Shown here: in pieces, positions 1-9,377 of the stretch
How positions within the stretch are numbered: position 1 is the stretch's first letter
How the letters are laid out: each line of letters begins with the position of its first letter
The notes under the pieces: model-generated
Database searches by the model: none
What the model saw: only the letters and a program-made list of their open reading frames with translations
What the model was told of the DNA's origin: nothing
Program-made: the position numbers and the translations under genes
From: Calothrix membranacea FACHB-236
Lineage (GTDB): Bacteria; Cyanobacteriota; Cyanobacteriia; Cyanobacteriales; Nostocaceae
Reading direction: 5' to 3'
Assembly: GCF_014696315.1 (NCBI RefSeq)
Contig: NZ_JACJPX010000013.1
Span: forward strand, 1 to 64,000
DNA: 64,000 nt

Positions 1-261
1 GGGTTTCCTGTTCGCGCTCTTGCTTTTCTACTCATGATGTATCACTTAGAACATCAGAATTGATATTCTAAGATTACATCTTATGCTTCCTTTTAGCTTA
101 AGTTGACACCAATGGGCATTGCCTTGCCCCTACAATTTGTCGCCTTCTTTTTTAAAATTGGTATAACTAGAGATACTACCCTACAAAAATACTGTTTTTA
201 TTCATAAATTAGTGTTCTAATCGCAGAGAAAATAGAGGTAATAGCGGAAAGGAAGACGAAA

Positions 262-2928
262 ATGCAAAAACTGAATTATCGTTTTTATCCTAGGTTGAAG
301 AGATATAAATTAATAAACTTAGTAATTTTTATTACTTTAGTAACAAGCTTCTTACCTTTAAACCCAAGTTTTACAACTGTTTCTGCGGTATTAATTGCCC
401 AAACTGTTACTAGCCAGGAAGCCGATCGCATTTTTAAACAAGGTGTAGCCCAGTATCAAGCCAAGCAATTACAATCTGCTATTGGGTCTTGGCAGCAAGC
501 ACTGACAGCTTATCGTAGCCTGAAAGACCTTGTGGGTGAAGCAACAACCCTGAAAAACCTGAGTGCGGTTTATATAGAACTCACCGACTATCCCCAAGCG
601 ATCGCACATTTACAACAATACCTGAATCTGACGCGAGAGTTGCGCGATCGTCAAGGTGAACAAGCAGCTTTAGTCACACTCGCAGATATCTATGCTAGCC
701 AAGAAAATTATGCCAAAGCACTAGAATTCTATCAACAAGGTTTAAAAAATCTTCCACAATCGCAGCCAAATTTGGCAGCCGCAATTATTCTCGGTAATTT
801 AGCCAAGGCTTACCGAATATTAGGTCAATATAATAGTGCGATTGAATTAAATCAAAAAGCTTTGCAAATCTCGCGCACATTGAAAGACCGCAAAATAGAA
901 GCAAAGTTATTAATTAATCTTGGTAATGCTTACAAATCTTTGGGTGATTATGATAGCGCATTTAAAACTTTTCAAGAAAGTTTAAAGATTGTACAGGAAA
1001 TTAAAGATAGCACTGTAGAATCTATTGCTTTAGGCAATTTAGGCGCAGCAGCAGCTGACCAGCAAAAGTATGAACAGGCGATTGCTTTCCATCAACAAAG
1101 CCTGAAAATTAGCGAAGCAATTAATGATGCTACCGGAAAAGCTAGCACTTTAATTAACTTAGGTTCTAATTATTATTCCCTAGGCGATCGCCCAAAAGCC
1201 CTAAGCTATTATCAACAGGCTTTAGAAATTGCCAAAACTGCCAAGAATAATAAACTCGAAGCCGAAGCTTTGGGTAGTTTGGGATTAATTTATGAAGACT
1301 TAAAACAGTATCCCCAGGCGATTCAACATCAACAGCAAAGTTTAGCAATTTTCCAGAAAATTGGCGATCCAGCAGCCCAAGGTATGATTTTTAATAATTT
1401 GGGACACGCTTTTTTTAGTGCTGGCAAATTGAATGATGCTGAATTACAATTGCGTTCTGCAATTAAATTACTTGATAGTCTCCGTTTGGGACTGAGTGAT
1501 ATCTATAAAGTCTCAATTTTTGATACCCAAGTCTTTACTTATAATCTATTACAACAAATTTTAATTACTGCTAAAAAACCGGAAGCAGCTTTGGAAGTTT
1601 CCGAACAAGGACGAGCCCGTGCTTTTGCTGAATTACTAACTAGAAAATTAACTATAAATGCTGCAAAACCTAACGCATCTGTGAAATCAGAGGCTTATAG
1701 TTCATCAGCTAATACTTCACCTAATATTGAGAAAATTCGCCAAATCGCCCGCCAGCAAAACGCCACACTCGTAGAATATACTATTATTCCAGACGATGAT
1801 TTTAAATTTCGTGGCAAGCAACGGGGTAGAGAACAGGAATTATTTATTTGGGTAGTGCAACCAAATGGTAAAGTTAGCTTCCGCCGCCGTGATTTAAAAT
1901 TTTTGTGGCAAACAGAATACAAGTCTTTAGAAACCCTGGTCAAAAATAGCCGGGAATTCATGGGTATTGACGATGGCCGTGGCCTTTTTTCTACAGAAGT
2001 GATTGTCAATCAATCAAGTCAGAAAAAGCAGTTACAACAACTCCATGAAATTTTAATTTCACCCATTGCTGATTTACTACCATCAGATCCCAATAGTAAC
2101 CTTGTTTTTATTCCTCAAGAGTCTTTATTTCTAGTTCCCTTCCCAGCACTGCAAGATAAAAATGGTAAATACTTAATTGAACAACATACTATCCTGACTG
2201 CGCCTTCAATTCAGGTGCTAGATTTAACAAGAGGACTGAGAGAAAGAAGAAATAAAAATAGAGGAAACAATGCCTCAATCAGAAGGTTTCAATCATCAGC
2301 TTTGATTGCCGGCAATCCCGCACCCATGCCGATATTACTTAAAACTCAGTTAAAAGCACTACCCAACGCCGAGAAGGAAGCAAACGCGATCGCTAATCTA
2401 TTGCAGACAACTGCAATGACTGGCGAAAAAGCCACTGAAACGAACATACTGCAAGAATTACCAAAGGCTAGACTCATACATTTAGCTACCCACGGCTTAT
2501 TAGAATACGGTAGTCAAGGTGGTAAAAGTTATGGGCAAGATTTAGGCATACCAGGTGCGATCGCTCTGGCTCCGACTTCGGCAACAAATAATGGTTTATT
2601 GACAGCCGATGAAATTATCAATCTCCCCCTCAACGCAGAGTTAGTTGTTCTCAGTGCTTGCAGTACTGGACAAGGTAGAATTTCTGGTGATGGTGTCATC
2701 GGGCTATCTCGTTCCTTCATTTCTGCAGGAACAGAAAGTGTATTAGTTTCTTTGTGGTCAGTTCCCGATAAAGCCACAGCCGATTTAATGACCGAATTTT
2801 ATAGTCAGCTACAGCAAAATAATCATAAAGCCCAATCTTTGCGAAATGCCATGCTCAAGCTGGTGAAGGAATATCCTGAAACTCCTAAGAACTGGGCGGC
2901 GTTTACTCTCATTGGGGAAGCAAGGTAA
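262..2928 (+). CDS. TPR-CHAT domain protein (caspase-like)
   Basis: 888 residues. A hydrophobic N-terminal stretch (about 18-45) looks like a signal peptide or anchor, so the protein is probably exported or membrane tethered. Residues about 50-410 are a run of tetratricopeptide repeats with the recurring A-x-x-L-x-N-L-G-x-x-Y pattern, a protein-interaction array. Residues about 600-888 are a CHAT domain (caspase HetF associated with TPRs) with the expected catalytic pair: His744 in LATHG and Cys800 in LSACSTG. The family contains cyanobacterial regulators and proteases such as HetF and the TPR-CHAT protease of type III-E CRISPR, but nothing nearby ties this copy to either. The ATG follows a purine-rich GGAAAGGAAG stretch. 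No operon partner is evident; the downstream gene is convergent. Confidence 0.9.
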   Translation: MQKLNYRFYPRLKRYKLINLVIFITLVTSFLPLNPSFTTVSAVLIAQTVTSQEADRIFKQGVAQYQAKQLQSAIGSWQQALTAYRSLKDLVGEATTLKNLSAVYIELTDYPQAIAHLQQYLNLTRELRDRQGEQAALVTLADIYASQENYAKALEFYQQGLKNLPQSQPNLAAAIILGNLAKAYRILGQYNSAIELNQKALQISRTLKDRKIEAKLLINLGNAYKSLGDYDSAFKTFQESLKIVQEIKDSTVESIALGNLGAAAADQQKYEQAIAFHQQSLKISEAINDATGKASTLINLGSNYYSLGDRPKALSYYQQALEIAKTAKNNKLEAEALGSLGLIYEDLKQYPQAIQHQQQSLAIFQKIGDPAAQGMIFNNLGHAFFSAGKLNDAELQLRSAIKLLDSLRLGLSDIYKVSIFDTQVFTYNLLQQILITAKKPEAALEVSEQGRARAFAELLTRKLTINAAKPNASVKSEAYSSSANTSPNIEKIRQIARQQNATLVEYTIIPDDDFKFRGKQRGREQELFIWVVQPNGKVSFRRRDLKFLWQTEYKSLETLVKNSREFMGIDDGRGLFSTEVIVNQSSQKKQLQQLHEILISPIADLLPSDPNSNLVFIPQESLFLVPFPALQDKNGKYLIEQHTILTAPSIQVLDLTRGLRERRNKNRGNNASIRRFQSSALIAGNPAPMPILLKTQLKALPNAEKEANAIANLLQTTAMTGEKATETNILQELPKARLIHLATHGLLEYGSQGGKSYGQDLGIPGAIALAPTSATNNGLLTADEIINLPLNAELVVLSACSTGQGRISGDGVIGLSRSFISAGTESVLVSLWSVPDKATADLMTEFYSQLQQNNHKAQSLRNAMLKLVKEYPETPKNWAAFTLIGEAR

Positions 2929-2990
2929 TCAATTTTAAATTTTAGATTGCTCCGTGTCCCCTTCCCCTTGTCCCCTTATCCCCCTACCTC

Positions 2991-4568
2991 TTACGCTGCC
3001 ATCACTTCAGACTTCACCTTGGCTTCTGCTGCTAAAAATTCAGCAACTTGAGCTTCAATTTCATCCCGGACTATTTCGCGATACTCCACAAAATGCTCAA
3101 TTTGGGCGCAAACCGATAAATAGCTACTCACTCCACCAGGATTATACCGATACATATTCCATAAGTTGCGCCAGAACTGCCAGCGTGTGTTGCGTAACAC
3201 GCCTTGACGGTAGCAGATGGTTAACAATGCCCGAATTACCTTCCACTTCAACGCTTTTTTTGCACCTTTGCCTTTTTTGGGGTAAGTTGCTTCGCCTAAA
3301 ATTCGATAGTGGCGGTAAGCACGATCCAAAAATCGTGATGGCTCATATAATTCCCAGAAGGCTTCTACATATTCACGAGCGATATCTTCCAAGGGTCGAG
3401 TTGGTATAAAGTTCATCAACGTAGTTTGGTTGATATTGGCAGATTTACTGCGAAGTCGTCCTTCCTTAGCTAAGCGATGCCACAAAGCTGTATCTGGCAG
3501 TGCTTGCAGCATACTAAATAAAGCTGTGGGAATCGCTGTTTGCTCCACAAACTTGACAATTCTGGCTCCAGCACCAGGCTTTTCGCCATCAAAGCCAATA
3601 ATAAAGCCAGCCATAACTCGCAACCCCGAACGAGTAATTTTGTGTACTGCTTCACTGAGAGAATCTCTCGTATTTTGGAATTTATGAGTCAAGGTGAGAC
3701 TTTCTTCATCAGGGGTTTCAATTCCCAGAAAAACTGCTCCAAAATTACACGCCACCATCGAATCCATCAGTTCTTGATCATTAGCTAAATCAACTGAAGC
3801 TTCCGTGGCAAAGGAAAATGGATAGTTATGTGCCACCATCCAAGGCTGGAGTTCCTTTAAAAATAATTTCACATTGCGCTTATTGCCGATGAAGTTGTCA
3901 TCCACCATAAAAATGCTGCGCCGCCAACCCAATTCGTAGAGATAATCTAGTTCCGCTAGCAGCTGCGCTGGGGTTTTAGTGCGGGGTTTACGACCATAAA
4001 GGACAATAATGTCGCAGAATTCGCACTGGAAGGGACATCCACGGGAAAATTGCACTGACATTTCGGCATAAGCTTCAAATTCCAGCAAATCAAAGCGGGG
4101 AATTGGAGTTTGGGTAACATCAGGCCTCTCACCACCAGCGCGAAATACACCTGTAGATTTGCCTTGTGCGATCGCTTCGACAAATAACGGTAGAGTGATT
4201 TCCCCTTCATCTAAAATTAAGTAGTCTGTACCTACATCTTTGACTTCATCGGGTAAAGCTGTAGCATAAGGGCCACCCACCGCAACACGCTTACCTCGAC
4301 GTTTAGCTTCTTTAATCTGATCTAGTAAATCCTCTTTCTGCACAATCATCGCCGACAGAATCACCAAATCAGCCCAAGCCCATTCTGCTTCTGTGACTTG
4401 ACGCACGTTCCGATCTACTAGCTTGAAGTTCCATTCTTGAGGCAAAATCGCAGCCACAGTTACCAAACCCAAAGGCGGTATCATTGCCTTACGGTCTAAC
4501 AAAGCTAGGGTTTTTTCAAAAGACCAAAAACTTTTAGGAAAGCGTGGATATAAAAGTAAAACGTTCAT
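2991..4568 (-). CDS. B12-binding domain radical SAM protein
   Basis: 525 residues. Residues about 1-140 form a Rossmann-like cobalamin-binding domain of the type found in B12-dependent radical SAM methylases. The radical SAM core follows, with the [4Fe-4S] motif C178-x3-C182-x2-C185 in RGCPFQCEFC. The C-terminal third (about 370-525) is the helical extension shared with HpnP-like and DUF4070 proteins. It probably performs a radical methylation or rearrangement of a lipid or small molecule. It resembles the hopanoid C-2 methylase HpnP in layout, but sequence reading alone does not justify that name, and no hopanoid gene is adjacent. It stands alone, convergent with the CHAT gene and separated from the helicase by a repeat-filled gap. 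Confidence 0.85.
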   Translation of the reverse strand: MNVLLLYPRFPKSFWSFEKTLALLDRKAMIPPLGLVTVAAILPQEWNFKLVDRNVRQVTEAEWAWADLVILSAMIVQKEDLLDQIKEAKRRGKRVAVGGPYATALPDEVKDVGTDYLILDEGEITLPLFVEAIAQGKSTGVFRAGGERPDVTQTPIPRFDLLEFEAYAEMSVQFSRGCPFQCEFCDIIVLYGRKPRTKTPAQLLAELDYLYELGWRRSIFMVDDNFIGNKRNVKLFLKELQPWMVAHNYPFSFATEASVDLANDQELMDSMVACNFGAVFLGIETPDEESLTLTHKFQNTRDSLSEAVHKITRSGLRVMAGFIIGFDGEKPGAGARIVKFVEQTAIPTALFSMLQALPDTALWHRLAKEGRLRSKSANINQTTLMNFIPTRPLEDIAREYVEAFWELYEPSRFLDRAYRHYRILGEATYPKKGKGAKKALKWKVIRALLTICYRQGVLRNTRWQFWRNLWNMYRYNPGGVSSYLSVCAQIEHFVEYREIVRDEIEAQVAEFLAAEAKVKSEVMAA

Positions 4569-4849
4569 GGAGATGATTGTTAAGCTTGAGTTTTGATTGC
4601 TGATTGTGTTTTTACGGCTGCAACTGTGGAGGATTATTTATAATTTTTAGAAGCAGCTAAATTGCTGGCATTGTTTGGTCAATTACGAAACCATAGCAGA
4701 ATAATGGTAGCACTTATTACTAGATGCCATGTATCAATTTTGAGTTCCCATACACGCACTTAGTTGTGGGAATATCTTACTTTTGATAGGTTTAACGAAA
4801 TAGGATTAACTCTCAAGAAATAAGGAAACAGGGAAAACATTTGACTGTT

Positions 4850-4884
4850 GGCTGTTGACTGTCAACGCTTAACAGTTAACAGCC
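4850..4884. repeat. Imperfect inverted repeat (13-bp arms)
   Basis: Arms at 4850-4862 and 4872-4884 read GGCTGTTGACTGT and ACAGTTAACAGCC; they pair with one mismatch around a 9-base loop. It lies in the 472-bp gap between the radical SAM gene start (4568) and the helicase stop (5041). It could act as an attenuator or just be a dispersed intergenic repeat. No gene was seen in this gap. Confidence 0.6.
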
Positions 4885-4912
4885 ACAACGGATATTTTTC
4901 ACAACTCAAATA

Positions 4913-5012
4913 AGGGACTTCCAGAAAATAAATTATCCAAAATATACCCCCCTGCTCCCTGCTCCCTGCCCCTCTGCCAAGAAAGCGATAGTATATTTAG
5001 TTGGAAGTCCCT
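4913..5012. mobile_element. MITE-like element with 11-bp terminal inverted repeats
   Basis: A 100-bp segment is bounded by perfect 11-bp inverted ends, AGGGACTTCCA at 4913-4923 and TGGAAGTCCCT at 5002-5012. The interior holds a CTCCCTG microsatellite and the string AAGCGATAGTATATT. Nearly the same interior string recurs at about 6629-6657 on the far side of the helicase gene. It has no coding capacity. The structure fits a non-autonomous element; no target duplication was recognised. Confidence 0.6.
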
Positions 5013-5040
5013 AAAATTGCTATAGCCCTGTTCAGGATGA

Positions 5041-6405
5041 TTACTTACTACCGATGGATCTGCGTGAGCGTTTTGCCGAACGACGTGATGCGGAGGAACT
5101 ACCACCGGATTTTTTACCACCAGCTACAGTTCGTGGTGTCCCTTGTTTAACCGATGTCTCTGGTGAAGATTTAGGTGTAGAACGAGCCGGACGCTTACCA
5201 CCTTTAGGGCTGGGTTTGTGATTGCGTCCATCTGGAACTGTTTGGGACTGAGTGTGGGGGTTGGCTCCAAAGCCAGCAACTACTTCAAAGGGCAAACGTT
5301 GTTCAATTAGTTTTTCAATATCTGCTAACAGATGGTACTCATCAACGCAAACCAGGGATACTGCTTCACCTGACGCACCAGCGCGACCAGTACGACCAAT
5401 GCGATGAACATAATCTTCTGGGACGAATGGCAAATCGAAGTTGACCACATGGGGCAGTTCGCTGATGTCAAGACCTCGCGCTGCAATGTCGGTTGCTACC
5501 AATACCTGTAAGTTGCCGTTCTTGAATTTCTCTAGAGCATGGGTACGGGCCGATTGGCTCTTATTACCGTGGATGGCTAGTGCTTGAATCCGCTCATCGC
5601 CCAACTGCTTCACTAGGCGATCAGCACCATATTTAGTGCGCGTGAATACTAGAACTTGGTACCAATTACCTTGGCGTATGAGGTTAGCAAGTAATTGCCG
5701 CTTCCTATCACGTTCTACTTTATATACTTTTTGGATCACTGTTTCGGCGGTAACGTTGCGGCGTGCTACCTCGATCATCTTCGGGCGATTGAGTAGCCCG
5801 GCGGCGAGTTCCTTAATTTTTTCCGAGAAGGTGGCAAAAAATAGTAAATTCTGTCTTTGTTTGGGCAAAAGCGCGATAATGCGGCGAATATCCCGAATGA
5901 AACCCATATCAAGCATCCGGTCTGCTTCATCCAGTACTAACACCTCAATCTGCGACAGGTTCACCGTACCCTGCTGCACATGGTCTAGTAGTCTTCCTGG
6001 GGTAGCAACCAGAATATCCACGTGGCTGTTTAAACGCCGTTTTTGCTGACTAATACTGACTCCACCGAACATTACCATTGAGTTCAGTTTCAGGTACTTG
6101 CCGTAGTCGCGCACGCTCTCCTCCACTTGTGCAGCGAGTTCGCGAGTTGGCGTAAGAATCAGCGCTCGAATTGGCGATCGCCCATTAGCTGTACTTCTCA
6201 GGCTCTTATCGGACGACAACCGATGCAGCAGCGGTAGGGTGAAGCTGGCAGTTTTTCCCGTCCCTGTTTGGGCACCAGCTAGTAAATCGCTACCCGATAA
6301 CACCGCAGGGATAGCCTGCATCTGGATAGGCGTGGGTTTGGTGTACCCAAGCTCCGTGACAGCACGAATAATTTCATTGGACAAGCCGAGAGTAGAAAAA
6401 GACAT
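5041..6405 (-). CDS. crhC: DEAD-box RNA helicase, CrhC/RhlE-like
   Basis: 454 residues. Motif Q precedes motif I (AQTGTGKT, Lys51), with DEAD at 159-162, PTREL at about 86-90 and the [10 protein letters not shown] motif VI in the second RecA domain. Motif III reads F-A-T instead of S-A-T; the codon is a clear TTT. As I recall, the FAT variant is a trait of the cold-shock helicase CrhC of Anabaena, hence the symbol. The last roughly 70 residues are rich in Lys, Arg, Ser and Pro and should be a disordered RNA-binding tail. Such helicases unwind structured RNA at low temperature and act in ribosome assembly and mRNA decay. The leader contains a long inverted repeat (6447-6508) compatible with mRNA-level control. 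The gene appears monocistronic. Confidence 0.88.
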   Translation of the reverse strand: MSFSTLGLSNEIIRAVTELGYTKPTPIQMQAIPAVLSGSDLLAGAQTGTGKTASFTLPLLHRLSSDKSLRSTANGRSPIRALILTPTRELAAQVEESVRDYGKYLKLNSMVMFGGVSISQQKRRLNSHVDILVATPGRLLDHVQQGTVNLSQIEVLVLDEADRMLDMGFIRDIRRIIALLPKQRQNLLFFATFSEKIKELAAGLLNRPKMIEVARRNVTAETVIQKVYKVERDRKRQLLANLIRQGNWYQVLVFTRTKYGADRLVKQLGDERIQALAIHGNKSQSARTHALEKFKNGNLQVLVATDIAARGLDISELPHVVNFDLPFVPEDYVHRIGRTGRAGASGEAVSLVCVDEYHLLADIEKLIEQRLPFEVVAGFGANPHTQSQTVPDGRNHKPSPKGGKRPARSTPKSSPETSVKQGTPRTVAGGKKSGGSSSASRRSAKRSRRSIGSK

Positions 6406-6446
6406 AGAACTCCATAATTAACATCGGCCTGTCGCTTGTGGCAGCG

Positions 6447-6508
6447 TCAGTCTTAGGCTCCCGAATAAAGGTTTGAAGGGCTTTTTGGGCAGTAAACGCT
6501 AAGACTGA
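6447..6508 (-). promoter_or_regulatory. Inverted repeat in the helicase 5' leader
   Basis: Perfect 10-bp arms TCAGTCTTAG (6447-6456) and CTAAGACTGA (6499-6508) flank 42 bases and lie 42-103 bases upstream of the helicase ATG. If transcribed, they would form a long-range stem in the 5' UTR. Cyanobacterial cold-shock helicase genes are known to have long regulated leaders, so this is a candidate thermoregulatory or autoregulatory structure. That function is inferred; only the repeat is seen. Confidence 0.45.
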
Positions 6509-6659
6509 AAGCGAATGCCGCAGCTCTGAATTGTAACAGACTGTAGTTTGTTGTGCCGTGATGTTTTCTAACTTTACCCAAACAAGATGTAGGTGCAATT
6601 TAGATGTGCATCAGCTTATTTTCTTTTTCCCCCTGCCAAAAAAGCGATAGTATATTGTT

Positions 6660-7274
6660 TTAGTTGATATGTACCTTCTGGTTAGGATAAAGGTTTGTAG
6701 CTATAGCTAGGAATGTACCATCTCCAATGACTACACCAGCTGAGAGAGTAGATCCAGCCCCCACAAACACATCATTACCAATTTTGACTTTCTTGACATA
6801 CAACATTAAATTTTGCTTGCGGGGCTTGATTATATGGGAAGACATAGTGACACGATGTCCCATAATTACGCGATCGCCTATTTCTATTAAACCGCGATCG
6901 GCAATCTCTAATCCTGGTGTCCAATAAACATCTCGCCCTACTTTAGCTCCCCACAATCGCAACCATAACGAAAAAGCACCGGGAATCAATCGCAATATTG
7001 CTTCCAATACAGGAATTGCAATATAAATTACCTGAATTTGATGACTACCCCACCAAGGACTATATGAGTTACCACGTAAATAACTAATACCTTCCTGCAC
7101 AGGATACACCCATTGATGTAAGCGGTAAACTAGCACAGGTAATCCATAAATAGAAACGAATACTGCCATAATGCTAAAGATGCTGGGTGAATAAGCGAGG
7201 TAGAATATTGCAGCCCCAGTTAGTATTAATATCAGGGTAGGAAAAAATAAAAGAATTGTACTTAAAAATGTCAT
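6660..7274 (-). CDS. Hexapeptide-repeat (left-handed beta-helix) acyltransferase
   Basis: About 204 residues from the chosen ATG at 7274. The N-terminal 60 residues carry hydrophobic segments (LLFFPTLILIL and following). The C-terminal half has the repeated I-G-D/N-x-V/I pattern of LbH acyltransferases (IGDRVIMGHRV, IGNDVFVGAGS, VIGDGTFLA). A membrane-associated O- or N-acyltransferase is likely. The reading frame stays open to an ATG at 7433 that overlaps the upstream stop as ATGA. That 53-residue extension, however, is encoded by repeat-like DNA (tandem GGGCATT and a palindrome at 7369-7389) and looks non-coding, so 7274 is preferred. It follows the hydroxylase gene at 7430 and may share its transcript, making it a candidate tailoring enzyme of the oxygenase region. 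Confidence 0.75.
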   Translation of the reverse strand: MTFLSTILLFFPTLILILTGAAIFYLAYSPSIFSIMAVFVSIYGLPVLVYRLHQWVYPVQEGISYLRGNSYSPWWGSHQIQVIYIAIPVLEAILRLIPGAFSLWLRLWGAKVGRDVYWTPGLEIADRGLIEIGDRVIMGHRVTMSSHIIKPRKQNLMLYVKKVKIGNDVFVGAGSTLSAGVVIGDGTFLAIATNLYPNQKVHIN

Positions 7275-7368
7275 ATAAATAGGGCATTGGGCATTGGGCA
7301 TAGAAAGAGATATGCTCATGCCTTTTTTGTAAATACAGCAATTTCGGATAAATGAGGTAAGCAGGTAG

Positions 7369-7389
7369 GGGCAAGGCAGTGCCTTGCCC
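7369..7389. repeat. GC-rich palindrome (REP-like)
   Basis: GGGCAAGGCA and TGCCTTGCCC are perfectly complementary 10-base arms around a single base. A related string, GGGCATTGCCTTGCCCC, occurs near 114-130. It lies between the acyltransferase and hydroxylase genes and argues against the longer acyltransferase reading frame. Confidence 0.6.
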
Positions 7390-7429
7390 TTAGAATTATC
7401 TGTACCTGAGCAACTTGTAATCTGCTGAA

Positions 7430-8176
7430 TCATGAAAATGGAAATAAAAGTTTTTGCCTTAAGGTTAAAGAAGTAGAAATTCCGATTACTGATGGTAAAT
7501 CTTTACTTTCATAATAAGTTCTGTGTAACTTATCCCACAATTTTAAGTTAGCACCATAATTGCAATTAAAAACTTCGCTGCAATGATGCCATGCATGATC
7601 CTGGGGTAATATTAACCAGGAAAAGACAAATCGATATAGCCAGCTATTTTCATCAATCATCAAGCGGCTATGTCGCCATAAATCTAAGGCAGAAGTCAGG
7701 CTAACCCCTAGCAAATAAGCCGTTGGCTCGGATAGAAAATACAAAAATAAAGTGTGTATCCATAAATAAATTATTAACAAACTTGTCCACAGCGTATTGC
7801 GAGAAGTACCTAATACATCCATCTGCGTCACTGTATGATGCACTTGATGTACTTGCCACAAAAATTTACTATGTAATAAACGATGATTCCAATAATATAG
7901 ATAATCAACTACAATAAAACTGATAATAAAGGACAAAATAGGTGAGATTTGTAATATCCCCTTTGAATGTGGTAATAAATAATGGTAAAGCTCATAAACT
8001 AAAGTAGCCTGTAATAAAGGAATAATAACTCCTTGAATCGTTAAGCCTACACCATCTAAAAGCCAATCTTCACGACTTTTGATTTGAAATTGAGTTCTGC
8101 CAAATTGATTATTAATTGTCGAGCCAACTAAGCCAATAGAAGCAATAAAAATGATAATTTGTGCCAAATTATGCAT
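7430..8176 (-). CDS. Fatty acid hydroxylase / sterol desaturase family protein
   Basis: 248 residues with several membrane helices. The family histidine clusters are present: H98-x3-H102 (NHRLLH), H110-x2-H113-H114 (HQVHH), and H194-x2-H197-H198 (HAWHH), with an additional His169. These bind a diiron centre in membrane C-H hydroxylases and desaturases acting on lipids, sterols or carotenoids. The substrate cannot be read from sequence. The gene ends 4 bases into a possible upstream-type ATG of the acyltransferase, and a Rieske oxygenase gene starts the series at 9251, so 9251 to 6660 may be one transcript. Confidence 0.85.
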   Translation of the reverse strand: MHNLAQIIIFIASIGLVGSTINNQFGRTQFQIKSREDWLLDGVGLTIQGVIIPLLQATLVYELYHYLLPHSKGILQISPILSFIISFIVVDYLYYWNHRLLHSKFLWQVHQVHHTVTQMDVLGTSRNTLWTSLLIIYLWIHTLFLYFLSEPTAYLLGVSLTSALDLWRHSRLMIDENSWLYRFVFSWLILPQDHAWHHCSEVFNCNYGANLKLWDKLHRTYYESKDLPSVIGISTSLTLRQKLLFPFS

Positions 8177-8228
8177 AATTAATAATTTAAAAAAAATTAT
8201 AAAAAATATAGCTTGATACGAATTAGTC

Positions 8229-9251
8229 TCAAACCCAAAATGTTACCTTGAGCGATTGATTGGGCAAAAGTCGCGGATCTTCACCACGAGAAATTGCTGT
8301 TCTAATTGACTCTACAAATACATGAATTGTGTCCGCAGGAGTGTTAGAAAATTGTGTACCGTATTTAGCGATCGCTTCTCCCTGAATACCCAAAATTTCA
8401 ATGTCCTGGCGGATAATATGTTGAGCAGTCCACCACACCAAAGGACGTGCTAGTTTGTTCCAGATGCCATAGTTGTAGGTGACATCTGTATAAACCAGAG
8501 TGGAATTATCGCTTTCTGGGATAGATTGACTGGTAATGAACAGATGGCGATCGCGTCCCATTTTATATTCCACAGAAGTAATATTAGGCATATAAAAGCG
8601 ATCGCAATGTTTAATCTCTGCACCTTCACCATTAAGAAATCGGCTATACCAGCCTAAATTACTGGTTTCGTGACGATACTCTACTAAAACTGCGCCATTT
8701 TCCCGTTCCACAGTCATTTCTAACTTTTGTTGGCGGGAGGTACGGAATACACCAGGATGTACAAAAGCTGTGTGGGGAATATCAATAAAATTCTCTGCAC
8801 AATTGGTAACGTTGTTAGCAAAACGGTTAATTACCCGCACCGTTTCCCAACCAGCTTCTCCATAATTTGGCATAGAAAATGGCTGAAACTCTTTGCTGGG
8901 AGTCTCCGTTAACCGCACATATATATATCCATCTTGTTCTTTAGTGGCGTACCGCTTGGCTTGACGCTGCTGGGAAGGTTTGAAATCCTCTCCCTCAGCC
9001 GGAACTGCAATTACCTTGCCATTTTCATCGTATACCCAACCATGATAAGGACATTGCAAAGCCCCTGCACAGACTTTACCAGTTGATAGACGACTACTGC
9101 GATGCAAACAGCGATCGCGCAACGCTACAGGTTGTCCATCTTCGCCACGAAATATCGCTAACCACTCGCCTAAAACGGTTCTTGCTAATACCTTGTTAGG
9201 TTGTAGTTGCTTGCTGAGTGCGACAATATACCAAAAATCTGCAAATTGCAT
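8229..9251 (-). CDS. Rieske [2Fe-2S] ring-hydroxylating-type oxygenase (first of three)
   Basis: 340 residues. The N-terminal Rieske domain has C48-x-H50 and C67-x2-H70 (CPYH). The catalytic domain carries the D/E-x2-H-x4-H iron motif near 157-165 (Asp157, His160, His165). Length and layout fit the single-component alpha-subunit group (vanillate demethylase, PaO-like, KshA-like). It needs electrons from a ferredoxin; a [2Fe-2S] ferredoxin gene lies at 10589-10879 on the same strand, now separated by the two-gene mCpol unit. It differs clearly from the other two Rieske proteins (20312-21334 and 16284-17333), so they are not recent duplicates. Confidence 0.9.
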   Translation of the reverse strand: MQFADFWYIVALSKQLQPNKVLARTVLGEWLAIFRGEDGQPVALRDRCLHRSSRLSTGKVCAGALQCPYHGWVYDENGKVIAVPAEGEDFKPSQQRQAKRYATKEQDGYIYVRLTETPSKEFQPFSMPNYGEAGWETVRVINRFANNVTNCAENFIDIPHTAFVHPGVFRTSRQQKLEMTVERENGAVLVEYRHETSNLGWYSRFLNGEGAEIKHCDRFYMPNITSVEYKMGRDRHLFITSQSIPESDNSTLVYTDVTYNYGIWNKLARPLVWWTAQHIIRQDIEILGIQGEAIAKYGTQFSNTPADTIHVFVESIRTAISRGEDPRLLPNQSLKVTFWV

Positions 9252-9377
9252 AGTTGATAGTGGGGATTGCTGAGAGCGATGGTATTTAAATTATGGCAAT
9301 CTCTCAAGCAGAATCTCACTGTTGTATATTATTGTCAGGCAATTGATGAGCTTGACATAAGGGGTTTCATAAATTAA

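Noticed and set aside
2991-4568. Calling the radical SAM protein HpnP (hopanoid C-2 methylase)
   Set aside because: Layout is similar but the N-terminal and core residues differ and no hopanoid genes are nearby.
7275-7433. N-terminal extension of the LbH acyltransferase to ATG 7433 (ATGA overlap with the upstream stop)
   Set aside because: The extension is encoded by tandem GGGCATT and a palindrome, reads as low-complexity sequence, and precedes a natural hydrophobic N-terminus at 7274.
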